From Marisa cornuarietis (lineage: Eukaryota; Mollusca; Gastropoda; Architaenioglossa; Ampullariidae): 64,000 nt of DNA. Position 1 is the first letter of the stretch. Each line of letters begins with the position of its first letter. Below the pieces are notes generated by a model. It worked only from the letters and a program-made list of their open reading frames with translations, was not told where the DNA came from and searched no databases. Shown here one piece after another: positions 1 to 14,200 of this stretch. The position numbers were made by a program, and so were the translations under genes. The stretch spans positions 2,604,001 to 2,668,000 of the forward strand of contig SMMW01000622.1 of NCBI GenBank assembly GCA_004794655.1, in the 5' to 3' direction.

Positions 1-3000
1 GCACGAAAACGTATTTCTCATTTTTATGCTAGATTCTGTTTTGTGTATAGTCAATAAGAGCGTGCTATTTTTAATAGTCTGAGAACTATATTCTTATTAT
101 AATGCTTGCGGAGAACGATGCATGTCTAAAGAGGCCTGTGCATTGTCGGAAGCGAAGAAAGGTCACGTACGATTATCAAGTCTTTAGGCCAGTAATTCAT
201 CCCAAGTGTCGAACGGAGGCTTCAGTAGTCAACCTCTGTTTGAAGTAACCAGCTGCGTTTGTCGTAAGAGCCTGTTGACACTGGGACTGGTGATAGTCGG
301 GTGAGTCCAAACCCATGTTTTCAGTGTATGATCTTAGGGATGGTTATCTTCTGGCAGACCGCGAGACGACTGGCGCTGTGTTACTGTTACTATAGTCAGT
401 GCTAGTTACGGATAGCTGATAAACTGATTGATGAAGTTTGAATGAGACCAGTACTTGAAATCAAGCTAATTTACGTGTAGCGAAAAATGTGACTTTTAGC
501 TACTTATATCAATAAATGTTATTTATTCCTCACTAACGAACAAAGCAGGGAAATCTACCTACCAGGATGTTCCTTAAATAGGTTTGCAATAATATATACT
601 TCTGTAACTGTTGCCTGTTATTATATTAGTAAACGGAACACGAAGGTGTACAGTTTGTGAAAATCAAAGATAAAAGATGTGAACATTTTTCCATTTATAA
701 GAACTGATGTCTTAAAATTGAATGACATACAGTTTCCTGGTTTAACAAGGTACCCCCCCCCCCTGTGGAAAGCTGGACAAACAACCCATGTAAATATTGT
801 TTGTTAATGAAATTTTAATTTGAAACTGGACGCAAATGACTTGCCATGCTGAAACTAACTCAGTCACATTAACATATGAGAGTGATTGCAGGCAAAATAA
901 CTGCAAAAGATGTCTGCATATTTATCCAGTATATCATTCTGTGTTGACCAAATCTGTTTTTTGGTAACAAGTTTGCCAAACTTCTCTTTGTTTGTCACTT
1001 TTGAGGGCTTATATGTTTTTGTGATTGCCACAAAATAGACTAAGACAGTTTGACAAGTATAACAATCTATTATCATAGTGTCTTGTAAAAGTGAAAGAGA
1101 TCATTTTTAATAACTGATGGGTCATACTGTCCCAAGGCAATTTAGGAGCTATATTTTTCTAACCTTTTGAAAGCAGAGTGTTTAAAATATTTATTAACAA
1201 TGATTTTATGCCTCTACCATCTTTCTACACATAATAGTGATTTTTAAAGGGTAAATAATTATGCAGGATGTTCCTCAGATGCAAAGATGTGGAAAGTTGC
1301 GTTTTCTATTTTCTATCCTGGACTTGTTTTAGCTTATAAGAAATGCATATACGTTTGACAACTTTTAGTCCAATGATCCTTTTGGCCAACATGTAAGTGT
1401 CAAAGATGTCATTACATTGCCATGTACCAAATGGGCTGCATTCCCAGTCTTGCCTACTGAAATTGAGAAACTTTTGAATCCACAAACATATAAAAGAGTA
1501 GCTAAGTACTTAAAAGGGTCATAATCAAAGCAGTAACAAAAATGATATCAGAAGGACGTGCCCTGTCAGTTTGTTAGGTGCTTTGTCAGTTTGTTAATTT
1601 TAATGGTATACCTTTTTTATTTTATGGATTGTGAGGCAAAGGTAGAGAGAGATACACAAACTATATTTTCTTGCTTTGTATTTTTATTATTGTCCATTTA
1701 AAAATGAAACTGTCGGTATCCTTATAAAATTATTCTCCTGCATTTTTAGGCAAAATGGTGGGATATTTATGTGGGCTGTATGTTTTGGAAGAAATTGCTT
1801 GAGCATTTATTGGAGGGATAGGTTTCATTATAAATCTTTCTCCAAAACTTAGACATTCTGAGTATCATTGTCCCTGTAATGTAATTGATTATTAGTTCAT
1901 TCCTTTTCCTGGCTTCTGGAAGACACATGCATTTGGATGTGATATGTGTTAAAGAGGAGGTTGAGGAAAGTCAGAGATAAACTATTTTTACTGAGCAGAT
2001 AATTGAAAATCAAACTCCTAATACATTTAGGTGTTCATTATTTTGCTTACAAAAATATACTTATGCGTTTTAAAATGAAAAGAATGACACTAAAGTATCA
2101 TTTGACTAGTGTTATCAATTTAAAATAATTGGTGTAAGATGCAGTGAGGAATAATGTTTTGCTTGACAGTAGAAAAGGTAATAGAGTTACATGTAGTTGT
2201 TACACTGCATCACACACCAGTCTTGCTGAGAAAATAGCTGGTAAAATATTAGGCTGGTTGGGATGATAAATACATTAGTTCCTAAGACAGGGTCTCTTGC
2301 TTAACTGCAACACAGATAGTACCAGTAGATTAAGTTTTTCAGGTATGTCTATCCTTAATTATATCTAAGTAAATCAAAGATTTTAAGAGGTAGAGGCTTG
2401 ACAACATTGTGAAAAGGAAAAAGAAGATGTTTCAAATGCAAAGAAAAATATTCTGTGAAGAAATTGCATTCTATAGTCATTTGTGGAGGAGCTCAAGCTT
2501 GCATCATCAGCTACATTCAATCAGGACTGAGTTGTACTGAGTCTGTGAATTACATTAGAGGGATTAAATTGAGGAAACTATATAATAATTGCTGAACAAA
2601 AATTAAACTGGCATAACTATGAAAAATTTATTTTCCATTGTTATACTTTCATAATCTTATTTTTATTTATTTACTAGTTTCCCCCCTTTTTGCGAATGCC
2701 ACCAGTGTAGGTCTTTTTGCATAAAATGTAGAATTAAAAAAAAATTATAGTGCTAACACAAAGTTGTAACTAGGCATTTGTGGCTAGGCAGAAGTCCAGT
2801 CAGAAACAAATTTACAAAAGACTGCATCAATGCTAGTTTTTGATTGGTTACCTAAAGAACATGGGAAAAGTAATAGAGCATGAACTGGAACTGTTGCTTT
2901 AGGTCTTGAGCTTGTTTATGTGGATACTCATTGTTTTATAGTTGCATTTTTTTTTTTAGTTTGTAAGGACAGCAGACATATTGAGTATTTATCACTTTGT

Positions 3001-3219
3001 GTAACTGGACATTGGCTATAATGCTAGCACTAGAGTTGAAATGCATTTGGATTAAAAATCAATAGAAGAATCCAGTTCAGGCTAGGAATGGACTGTGTCC
3101 ATCGATCGGCCTTTCATCACAGCCTTTAGTTAGGAACATGGCCATATTGATTTTTCTCCCCTGGCCTTCTCAATGAACAGGCCTATTGCTGACTGTCAAA
3201 TTATGGCTGTGCAAGGAGT
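1..3219. other. AT-rich non-coding DNA, no gene recognised
   Basis: No open reading frame here resembles a known protein, and the short ORFs on both strands behave like chance frames. The first 450 bases are somewhat richer in G+C and CpG than the rest and could belong to an upstream exon or regulatory region, but nothing decides this. The remainder is AT-rich with homopolymer runs. It lies upstream of the CSRNP gene and may hold its distal promoter. Confidence 0.5.
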
Positions 3220-3233
3220 GTTACCACGGCAAC
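3220..3233 (+). promoter_or_regulatory. X-box-like palindrome (possible RFX site)
   Basis: The sequence GTTACCACGGCAAC is two GTTRCC/GGYAAC half-sites separated by two bases, the arrangement bound by RFX-family winged-helix factors. It lies in a short GC-richer block (about 3080-3340) just upstream of a candidate 5'UTR exon of CSRNP. The motif match is direct; binding and function are inference. Confidence 0.4.
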
Positions 3234-3249
3234 CGCCTGTGCAGCCAGT

Positions 3250-3418
3250 AACTAGGGGAACTTTTTCTGTTGTAATGGTAGCGGCAGAGAGTAAATGAGA
3301 AGGGAGGGGGAGAGAAAGAGTGAGTCCTAGGCTGTCTGAGATGAACACCTTTTCCTGATTGTATTAGGTTGATACATTAGTGGTTACAAGAGTATCCTTT
3401 GGTCATCTGAAAAGAAAG
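3250..3418 (+). other. Candidate 5' untranslated exon of CSRNP
   Basis: A purine-rich, relatively GC-rich block ends in AAAGAAAG followed by GTGAGT, a near-consensus splice donor at 3419. The first coding exon of CSRNP at 8202 is preceded by a usable acceptor (AG at 8177-8178), so a long first intron from 3419 to 8178 is plausible. The transcription start is not visible; the left edge given is a guess. RNA reads joining 3418 to 8179 would confirm it. Confidence 0.3.
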
Positions 3419-5290
3419 GTGAGTTTTACTCTTTGCTGTAGCTTTAGGTGGATAGGAGACCAGAGTTGGTACTGATAGGAAACAAAAAAGAAAAATTACT
3501 TAGCTAGAATGGGAGAAAGAGAGGTATGCTTGTGAACCTGTGTGCTGTTTATTGTGCTTGAGCATATCAGCTATGCCCAAATGTGCCATTTAGAAAGCTA
3601 ACAAAAGGATGAAGTGAGCATACACAACTTTATTTCTTTGCAATCAAATCAAGAGTTTTGGTCTTTTCTGCCACCATGATCATAGGTGTAGGTGATACAT
3701 CTATGCACAACACTGTTGGGATTTTGCCAAGTGCTTTTGTGGATGGGTTGTGGGTGGAAAGGATGGGATTGGTTAGTATCCTATCAGACCCCCTTGAACT
3801 TGTTTGTGTTTGTCTCAATCCAAAATTTGCTGGTGATCAACATTTCTTGGAAAGTCATCTACAAGATCATAGCAGGAAAAAAAATCGAAGATGACAACCA
3901 TTCAAGCACTGGGCATGTAAAACTTTTCTTTTTTAACAGTGAGTAGAGAACATTGTTGCGTTAAAAGAGATCTTTTAAAGTTTGGTTCAGAAAGAAAATG
4001 CCAGAGTTTTTTATTTTGAGAGGAGGGGGGGGCGGATTGCTGCATTTCTGGTCACTGGATTGGTTTATTTGAAGAGCTCTTCAACAATAATGATTAAATA
4101 TATCACACTCAGAAGAGGAGAAACTTCTCCTGTAAAGGCTTATTTATTTCTTTTGCTAGTCATCTTTCTGCATGTATTAGGACTTCTGCCAGGACTGAGA
4201 ATGTAAGAGACAAAGTGCATAGCAGGCTCACAGTTCATTTAGGTACAGTTTAGCATGGTTCTTAAGGGTAACTTTGTGTATGTATATATATATATATACA
4301 CACACCAATACTTCATTTGTAAGTTAGACAATATTGTACAAAGTATATTTTATATATATTAATATCTTGTTAAGGGCAAACATTTTAAAAACCTATATAA
4401 AACTTGTTTATAAAAGAAGGGAAGATAGCAAAAATACTCCTTCTAAAGCATAGCTTTATGGTGCAATTGCCCTAAAAACATTTCATCTCTTTTGATTTTT
4501 GTGAAAAATATGTTTTAGCTTGGCTTGAGTTTCAGAATTTAACTACTGTGTATGGTACTACTTATTAGTAGTGATTAAAGGAGGGAAAAGTGTTGAAATA
4601 TATATGATGGGGAGGGGGGGATAACAATTAAAAAAAACTAAAATTCTTAAATCATCTGAAGGAGAAGCTTTAAAAAAATGTGTTTTGACAAATCTTCAGA
4701 TACAAATTTATTCAGTTTACAATTCTGTGGCATGATTAGCCATGTATAAATAAATATGCCATAGCATTAACTGTATAATTACGATTGATCATTTGCCATA
4801 AAATATATATTTTCTAGTGTGACTGTATGTTGACATTTTAAGTATCTGGTTTTGCATCCTCTATTCTTGATGTAATTACAAGATTTTTTTAATGCATGAT
4901 GTTTATTCTAATATTGAAGTCCCATGACTTAGTGAAAGTTAGATGTTCAGCCTGTGTATGAGGTGAGGTAACGGGTAGAGCCCTCTTTTTTCCCTTTCCT
5001 TATCATGTTCCCCATTGCTGCTGGGTGAGTAGCAGTTGCAAACCAAGCATGTTTTGAGCTCTAAAATTAAGCCCATTAACTATATGGTATGACAGTATTC
5101 AATACTGAATTGAATATTTAAAAACAGTTGGATTGTGTCTTTTCAGCTTCCGTTTATCTAGAGTGGCATTTCTTTAATAGAGATATTAGTGTTTAACAGT
5201 AATGCATAACTGGTATAGAGCTTTTCATTAAACTTATCAATCTCCTTAGTAACTTGTATTATCAGGAATGTCTCTCTGGGTTGTCATTAT

Positions 5291-5323
5291 ACAGGGCCAG
5301 CTGCTTTGCATGATGTAGCTTTA
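5291..5323 (+). repeat. SINE-core fragment
   Basis: The block starting ACAGGGCCAGCTGCTT matches the same 16 bases in the fuller SINE at 11055-11213 (there at about 11149), and the following bases also resemble that copy. The tRNA-like head is absent, so this is a truncated copy. Confidence 0.45.
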
Positions 5324-5790
5324 GCTCCACATGACTTCCCCTCGCCAAGGCATCCTCCCCATGTCATTCTATTGTTTTGCGAGGTATGTGCATTAGATCA
5401 CCAGCACAACCAGACTGAGCAACTGTTGGTCATCTTCCATTTACTGATTGTGAACCAAAAAAGAAGGGTGGACTCTAAAGAACCAGGTCATAACAGCCCA
5501 GATATTTGATCTGTATTCCCTTAAATTTCTATTGCCTTTTATCTTTTTTCATCAGAATATCCTGTCTGTTCATTTTTCGTGTCTTTTGCTGGATTATTGC
5601 CATATTCAAGGTTATTGCAGATTGTTAAAAAAGAGTAGACTATCAGAACTTTTGCTGTTTTCATGATGGTGCTTTCATAGCACCACTTCTGTCTTTATTA
5701 TTTTTTACTTTCCTGTTGTTTTATTTTTTTTCTTCTCTCCTGTTTTTGCTGCGCAATGAACATTCTTTTGAATGGATAATTGTGCATTAT

Positions 5791-5792
<2 letters not shown>

Positions 5793-5838
<46 letters not shown>
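5793..5838 (+). repeat. (ATC)n microsatellite
   Basis: About fifteen perfect ATC units in non-coding DNA. Confidence 0.95.
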
Positions 5839-8201
5839 GAGACACAAAAAACTGTTAGACACAGTAACTGAATTAGTGGCACCCCTTTATCACATAAATT
5901 GTGATGTATGGATAAAAGTCTTTTTATTCATTGTTGTGGAAGCTACTTGCTCATGAGGAAGAATGCGTTTACGATAAACATATTTGGAATATTAATTTTT
6001 AATGATGTGAAAACATGCCGTCTTCTTGTGTTCCAATATGAGGGTGTGGCTGATACCAGATTTGCTGCATTTCTTTGTGCATGTCTTTGTTCTTTGTCCA
6101 TGAACAAAAGAATAATTAGCAGTCACGTTGTTGATGGTAAAGGCTTTTTCCATAACCAGGCAGACACAAACATTGTGTGAATATTTCTTACATCATTTTA
6201 GACGATTATCTTTTAGTCAATATGTATGTAGTCTGCAGGTCTGATGTACTAAATGGGTACAGCGATACCCATCTAGGACTGGTTTAGGTTAAAATTAAGA
6301 GGAAAGACTAGGTTGTTTTTTTTTAGATTGTGTTACTATGGAATTACATGTGATGCCATGCTCACACCTACATATAATTATTTTGGCAAGAATCAGGTTT
6401 AAGGAATTTGTTTAATAGAGGATGTTTTGGAAAGGGAGTATTGTGAGTGGTTAATGGGGTTAGGATTAACAGTCTACATTGGATAGTAACCCTCACCAAT
6501 GCTGAACCACAAATGATTTGTACTACCTTTGCTTATCCAGCTCATGGTGACAACCTTTTTTCTCATTTTTTATCTTCTTCTGCCATTGCCAGTGGATTCT
6601 GATGTCAACTATTCTTTTGTGTGTTCATTTTGCAGCCTACAGGATTTTTTAAAATCCCTGCATCAGCTTGTTTCCTCAACTAAGGGTATCTTCAGCCAGA
6701 CCTGTGCCATTTTCACTTCTTCATTGCATTTTACATTTTATTTCTGAACTACTTTATTTACTTGCTCACTACACTTTAGATTGTGGATCTACCTATGTCA
6801 TCAGCTGGACCAACTTTGTCTTTTGTGCACAGCTGTAGTGTTGATGCTACATCTCTACCAGCAATCTGTATGCATTACAAAACAACAAACACAGATAGCC
6901 AGTTGTCTTGGTGTCTACTTGTCCATGTTTGGACATTAACAGATGCACTGGGCATCTTGAGTCATGCACACTGTGCACTAGGCTGTATCTGCTTAGATTC
7001 CTGTCTTTAGAACATTTCAAAACACAACTGAACACTCTCCCTTCCCAAGATAGTCAAACTTTGACTGTTATTCTTCTAGTAAAGTGCTGCTGTGCCATGG
7101 TTGTGTGCATCATTCTCTTTTTCTGCCTTGCGTTTTTGCATTGCTATGTCTCTTTAATTGTGGATACATCTGAAAGTACACTATGAGAATTTGGAATCTG
7201 CATGTGAACCATCTTGGGTAAAGCATGATTAAGTCTGAAGTAAAGAAATGGCTATGTAGATCTACCTTATTGTTTATGTAGACAGAGACTGCACTTTAAT
7301 GAGTTGTCCTTTGTTTTTGGACCAATACACAAAATATTGGAAAAAGCATTATAAATAGCAGTTACTTTTCTGTTAAAACGAATGCTGAAAGTTGACAGGC
7401 ACACCTGTATTTGCCCTAAGGAAAAAAAAACCTTCTTTGCCTATGTACAGTATGCGTAATATAACATCAGTATTTTCAGCCCACTACATGAGAAGTCATA
7501 ATCTTGGCTACTGAAAACTGCGTTGAAAAATATCAGTGTCTCACAGAAATAGTTTTTTTTTTTAAATTTTGGTAGATGTGGGAACACACCGGTACTTCAA
7601 ACTGTCTTTCATGTAGTAGTACCTTCAGCCAAAGCTAGTTGTAACCAATAGAGTTGAGATCTTATGACTCTCTGCTTGTAACCTATAGCTGTTGGGATTG
7701 ATTGCTTGGATTTGCACATTTATAATGTGAGACATAACTGTTGCACTTATTATATTAAATCAAGCTAAAGTTTGTTAGATTTTTTTGTCATAAAGTGATG
7801 TTAAAAATTAAATTTAGCAAACTTGAAAGATGTGAGCATTCCAGGTGTCCTTAGAGAATTTTTGAGGCATTTTAATATGTTCGGTGAAGGTTGCTCTGTT
7901 ATATATTCGGTGAGTATACATTTAAAAACAGTTTTAAAGATCATCTCTGTTGAAGTTACTGATTCACAAAAGTGACATGCTTTACTGTGACCTTTATCAA
8001 GTCACTTTTTCTCATACAATGAGCTTTTCAATGATAGTAATAGGTAAAGCTTGTACCTGTCTCCTTTAGCTGGGAAGTGACATTACAAATACATTACTAG
8101 TACTAATTTTTTGTTAACTCTAGCCACCGTTTGACACAGGCTTCAGACAGCTGTAATGGTTAAATGCTGACTTACCAGTAGACGTGCGAGGAGGTGCCAA
8201 G

Positions 8202-11200
8202 ATGCCAAAGAGAAAGCTGGATGAAGTGGACAGTGGTGAGGATTTGAACTCTGCGCAGTCTGAAAGTGATGACAGCAATTGCAGCAATGTTACTGAAAGT
8301 AGTACAGACATCTCAGCAGCAACTGGTGAGTGTGTGCTTGGTATATTTTTAGTCAATTCCTTTTTCAGCCATTATCTAGAACATGTTTCCTAATAAAACA
8401 TTTTATATTGATAATTTACTTGTGGGAAGAGTTTTCTAAATTTGTAAGCAATACACAAAAATGAGTAACAGAGGAAATGGGCGGTGGGGAGTCTGAATCA
8501 AGTAAACAAACAAACTATGATATTCCTGTTTAAGTTGGTGTTAATGGCTTCAAACTAATTTCTGGAGACCACTTTATGTACCTTGGAATATTTCTGTTTT
8601 GATCTTTGATGAATACATCCGGCAGACTTGTTCCTACCATGATGTGCACATACCACTCTGCACCATTCTGCCCTGCCAGGCACAAAAGAAACCCCAATTT
8701 ATTCATTGGTATCTCAATCTTGGGTGGTATAACAGTACCTCCAGTTTTTCTTGCTGCAATGGCTCTGACTGCTGGTCATGTTTAAATGATGGAGGAATGT
8801 TATGCAACCAAAACACTGGCATTTTTTTGACAGCCATCTGTAAATTAAAACTGTACCACCTTGATCAGCTGAAAGGGTAGCTTTTGTTGACCAAGCTGTC
8901 AGTATATTAAGGAAAACATTTAATCCAGATAGTTTTTGCAACACAGTATGGAAATACAGCTACTGACAAAAGGAAAATGAAGGAAACCCCAAACGCTTCC
9001 AGCATATGTGTTGATCTGTCAGAACTGCAGCAAGATCTGTGCTTTTTAAATCAGACTGCACAAATGCGGGATGTGCATGAGCTTTCCTCCATATCCTGCA
9101 ATTCCAACATGAAACCAGTGGTCATGTGTAGTGTTAGGATTGTGCTGTGGGTCACAGTCTTGTTCATATTCCCCTTCCCCGCTTCCCAACACAGATGCTT
9201 ATTCCATCTCAGATATTTATATACAGTTGTATAAAGAAGCAAACAACACCATTACAGATTTATCATTATTTGTGATCAGGCATCAGTGTTTCTGTGATAT
9301 AATTTTTATATATAAAATTTATAAATCCTGATTTCAGTTGGGCAGCCTCCTCCAAAGAAAGTGAAAAAACAAGTGAAGTTTACAGATGTGACTGTATACT
9401 ATTTCCCACGCAAGCAAGGATTCACTTGTGTTCCCAGTGAAGGAGGTTCAACACTTGGTGAGAAAACTCAGTTGCACTTCTGGCCCTTCTAAAAGTCTTT
9501 CCAGATTTGTCACTTTTGCACCTTTATTTTAGTCACTGGGTTTACTGGTTTCTTTGGCTTTTATTAAAAAGTGTGTGTTGTAAACAATATTCTGTGTTTT
9601 TTTCAAAAGTAGCCTGAAAATAAACATTTTTAAGTGATGGGGAGTTTGGATGATATATTGTCAGTTTGTTTAAAGGGGAAAGGGTCTTCACCTTGTTTTG
9701 CAATATAGCCCAAAAAACCAATGAATGGTATTTGGAGGAGGAGTTCAGGGTAGTATGGTAAAAGAAGGCAGAGTATTTAGAATTGATGACCGGTCATTTA
9801 ATCCCCAGAAATTTAATCTCCAGACACTTAATCCTCAAAAATGCCCCCAAATTCCGACACAACACTCAAAATGGCTCCAAACTAAAGAGAAATGACTTAA
9901 TAAAACAAATTTTCTGATTGGTTGCCGAGTAAGCTGGTAAAGCCACGAAACTGGCCCTGCGGAGTCAGAGGGTTTATGCCTCTACTGAGTACTGAGTTAG
10001 TAAGAATATTTTTATTCATCATTGAACTGCTATTTTGTGAATTTGAAATATTATAACCATAAGTAACTCTAATGAGACGTAACAATTGCAATGACCGCTT
10101 TTCGAGAGAAGTTTCAGCCATGTAGAGTAACGGGATGTTACTTTCACTTAAGTCAAACGGTATTACGCAGTCACTGAATTGGATATGATAAGTGACTATG
10201 ACGAAAACGACGAGCCGCTTGGAATGGTCAGATGCCTCCCAGCACTTGCCTTTGTACGTGAAGAAGACATTGTTGATTCTTTCGAAATGCTTGCAGAGTC
10301 AATGCCATAACATGATCGCATGCCGGAATTTCTATCCGGGCATACGTATGTACGTGGTCGCAGTGCGCGGTAGAAGGGATAACTATGCTTCAGCTTTATT
10401 CCCTCCAGGTACTTGGAACAAATACCTGTACGCTGAATTGGCCTTGAGAATTAGCAGCATTGTACAGCGATGTGAGGCAATGGATCATCTTCTGTACCTC
10501 TGATCATTAGATTACCTGTCATATTGATTAACAACACTTTTCATATCATATTGTTGAAGAACATTGAATTCAATAGTTTACATGAGCTTTAACTAATGTT
10601 ATAGATGTTGAAGTTAAGTATTATTTTAATTGTCAAACTTATTTTGATGTTTACATGAAAATAATTATTTGAATTGAATTGTTCATTCAGTTCATAATTT
10701 TTTTAGTTGAAATTTCATTTTGAGGATTAAGTGTCTGGGGATTAAGTGGCTAGGGATTAAAAGTCTAGGGGATTGAGTGTCTGGGATTCTTAGAATTAAA
10801 CCCCAGTGACTAGCCCTTTATGCACATTTATGTCTGGGATAAGATTTCAGCACACAGTGTATTACTACAACTGGCCCATACTGTGTATATGGTCAAACAG
10901 CCTTGGTAACAATGCATTGTGTGCTCATGAACAGTCTAGTCTAGATCTTTTGGTGTAATGCTTTTAAGGGTAGTGCAGCATATAGACATTAAATGTTTTA
11001 GAAACCAACTATTGCATGGTTTGTACTGTTGTGAAAGTCATGGTAAACATTTGGGGTGGCTCAGAGGCACAATAGTTTTAAGTGCTTATCACCAGTAAAG
11101 TGAAAATCGGGTTCAGACATGTTATTTCTTTTCTACTTGTTGCATCTACAGGGCCAGCTGCTTGGCTATGATAAAGCTTTATATGCTGGCTTGGCATAAA

Positions 11201-14200
11201 CGAATTAAAAAAGAAATTGGAAAACAGTTTTTCAAGGCTGGAAAAGTCTTGGGCATTGTGCTTATAAGGTCTAGTAGAGTTTTGGAAGAAAACACTGAAC
11301 TTAAGGAGTTGCCACATTAATAAAAAAAAGGCATTTCTGGTGAAGCACTAATAAGGCAAGAGATGATGTTTCAACAAAATCAGAAATCTACAGAACCAGA
11401 ATCATAAATTCGACAGAAGAATTGATCAGATCTCATGCTTGAATATATGGTATTTTACTTATCTTTAAGTATACGAAGAACATTTTGCTCTCTCCCATGA
11501 TAGTGTTCATTAAGTTCAGTTAATATGAAACAGGTGTCACTGCTTGGACATTCATTTAGACCAGGCTTGGTGGATTTGACCTTTGATAGTGGTACGATGT
11601 AGTCTGACATATGGCAGCAAGTTTATGGCTGGGTCAGTTCTACTTAACTTAGGGGTGGGTAGGTGTTAATATGGCCAGAGCAGCATGGTTTTTGGTCGAA
11701 ATGACCAGTGCTACTCCCACCCACCCCATGCCATCATTTGTTGTCTCTTTATTAGCACACTTCAGTCAATTGTGCATCATTTGCAGAAGTCATCTGTTCA
11801 TAAAATAAAATTCTTGAGACTGACTGTACTTTATTGTGACATTTTGCAGAAATTACATTCAAAAAATATAAATTTTGTATTTTAAAGGACCATCTTTTTT
11901 CACCCTGGTATATGTGTTTTGATCAATTGCTTGTACCTGGAGAGTTCCCCTATAAATCTTCAGTCAAGTGCAGCAATGGCAGAATAACTATGAGCAAGTG
12001 AAAGTGAAAACGACAGAAAAGCGTTATTATATAGTTTTTTTAAAAAGAAATTTTAACATTTAAATAAAATCATTGATTTTATGGGTGTTTAACGTCCGGG
12101 TTCCTGGAATGAAAGTAAACAGGTTGATTTCTTCATAACTACAACCTCTCTTTGTTACGACCTGATTTTTGTGGACTTTAGCAAGTCGTAAAGGGGAATT
12201 TTTACTGTATCTTTAATTATTTTTGTTGCAGATTTGTCATTACTGTTAGTATTACTTTTGGATGTTCCAGAACTTATTAACTGTTCATTTGGTTTTGTCT
12301 TTTCTTTTTTTTACAGGGATGTCTTGTCAACATCTGCATCTGCAAAAATTTTCTTTAAAAGATCATGCCAAAGAAAAGAAGCGAATTCATCGACAGATCC
12401 TGATGGAGCAGCGCCGACAAGGCAAACTCTTTCCCTCTCCTCTTTTGGCAGTCAGTTCTGAGGAGCTGCCAGAAGTTTCTTCGGGTTCAGAGTCTGACAG
12501 TGATTATGATGACTATTATTTCTTACAGCCATTGCCCATTAGGCAGAGACGCATGTTGCTACGAAGTGCTGGTGTGAAAAAGATCGAAGGGGATGAAAAG
12601 GATGAGTGTCGAGACATTCGAATGTCTCGCAATCTGTGTGGATGCGAATGCAAGGTGTTTTGTGACCCTGAAACATGTACCTGCAGTTTGGCAGGCATCA
12701 AGTGCCAAGTTGACCGACTGTCTTTCCCATGTGGATGCACAAAAGATGGATGTGCAAACACCACAGGGCGCATCGAGTTCAATCCAATCCGTGTGCGCAC
12801 CCACTTCATCCACACACTCATGCGCTTAGAGCTAGAGCGCAAGGATGCTGAGTCAAATTCTAAGCGGCGGATGAATAATGATGGAGGAAGCTGCGGGGAG
12901 ACTTTAGGATGTGGTAGTGATGACAGTGCCAGAGGCAGTGCTGAAGAGCAGGAGCCCATAGACTTGAACCTTTTTAACAGCAATGAACGGGGAAGCTGCC
13001 GGGACTGTCAGAACACAGAGGTGTGCAATGTCATGATGCAGGACGTACAGTTTTCGCATATGTCCGCCACAGAGCACAACCAGCGGTATGTCGGCTCTCC
13101 TGCTTCTTCTCACCACTCTTCTCACCAGCCTCCGACCCTCCCTCGGGTTTTACTGTTCAATGATTCTGAGGAGGAGGTTTACAATGCAGAAAACACCACT
13201 ACCATGTATCATTTTGACAATGATGACAGTACTTACTCTGAAATTGGGGATGGATCGCCTGAAGCTCAAAACCAGGTGACGGGAAACTACAGTACTGGTG
13301 GCTACCCCAAGTCCTATCAGAACCTGTCCTCATATGCAGCTCCCATTAGTCACAGTTCTTGTAGTGGCATAAGCCCGGTGCATCAGCCACCTTCTGTTGT
13401 GACGGTGCACCACACACCCCATTCCAGTACTGCTGACAAAGCCAAATATCTTACCCTCACCCCATCAGGACCCCAGTCATTTAAACTAGAACCCATTTCT
13501 GAGATGCTGAACCCCATCCAGCCCCTCCCTCCCTACCCTAACACACACACACAGAATACCCACTCCACCCATCCTCATGCTCAGCCAGTCACAATGCAGC
13601 AAACTGCAGCTTGGACAAGCTCCTTGTTGAGTGGAAGCGGCCCCTCTAGCACAGCTTGTGCTAGCACCAGCAGTGATGCTTATGATCTTATGTCTGAAGT
13701 TGGCAGCACATCACCCCTGGTGGCCTCATCCACCTACACTACCATGACAAACACGACACAGGACCAACTGGCAGAGAAATGTCCAGACATATCTTCTCAC
13801 ATGCAGAGTCGCCATGATGAGACAGATTTGTATTCCAAGCCTCATGCAGACCCAGATTTTACATTTCATGCAGCTTGTGACGAGGCAGCAGACCCTGGAG
13901 ATCTTGTTGGAGAGCCCAAAAGCTTTGTTCTTAACTCCTTTTCTGATTTCTCTTCCTGTAGCAACAGTTTGGAAAGTTTAGAGGTATCCAAAGGCTGTTG
14001 CATGCCACTGGATGTGGCTGGCTCAGCAAGTCCCTCGAGTTCACAGGACAGTTTCCTTTCCCAAGGTTTGTGCCCCATGGAACCGGCTACCAGTGTTTCT
14101 GGTCCCTTGGAACCCTCTGCGGCCATGTCAGGTCCTCACTCACATGACATGCATATTGATACAAATGGTAGCATTCGGTCTGACCCTGTTGATGGTTCCA

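Larger units (their letters stand above)
3419..8178. other. Non-coding stretch, probable first intron of CSRNP
   Basis: No coding exon can be recognised. It contains a TA-rich run near 4281-4300, a SINE-core fragment at 5291-5323 and an ATC microsatellite at 5793-5838. The ORFs in this interval (for example 5908-6180 and 6908-7186) lack recognisable domains and are treated as chance. Confidence 0.45.

Noticed and set aside
6980..7060. SLEHFKTQLNTL as the C-terminus of an L2-like LINE
   Set aside because: Too short and too weak; no other LINE motif in the surrounding kilobase.
12516..12983. 155-codon minus-strand ORF
   Set aside because: It is the antisense shadow of the CSRNP cysteine-rich exon.
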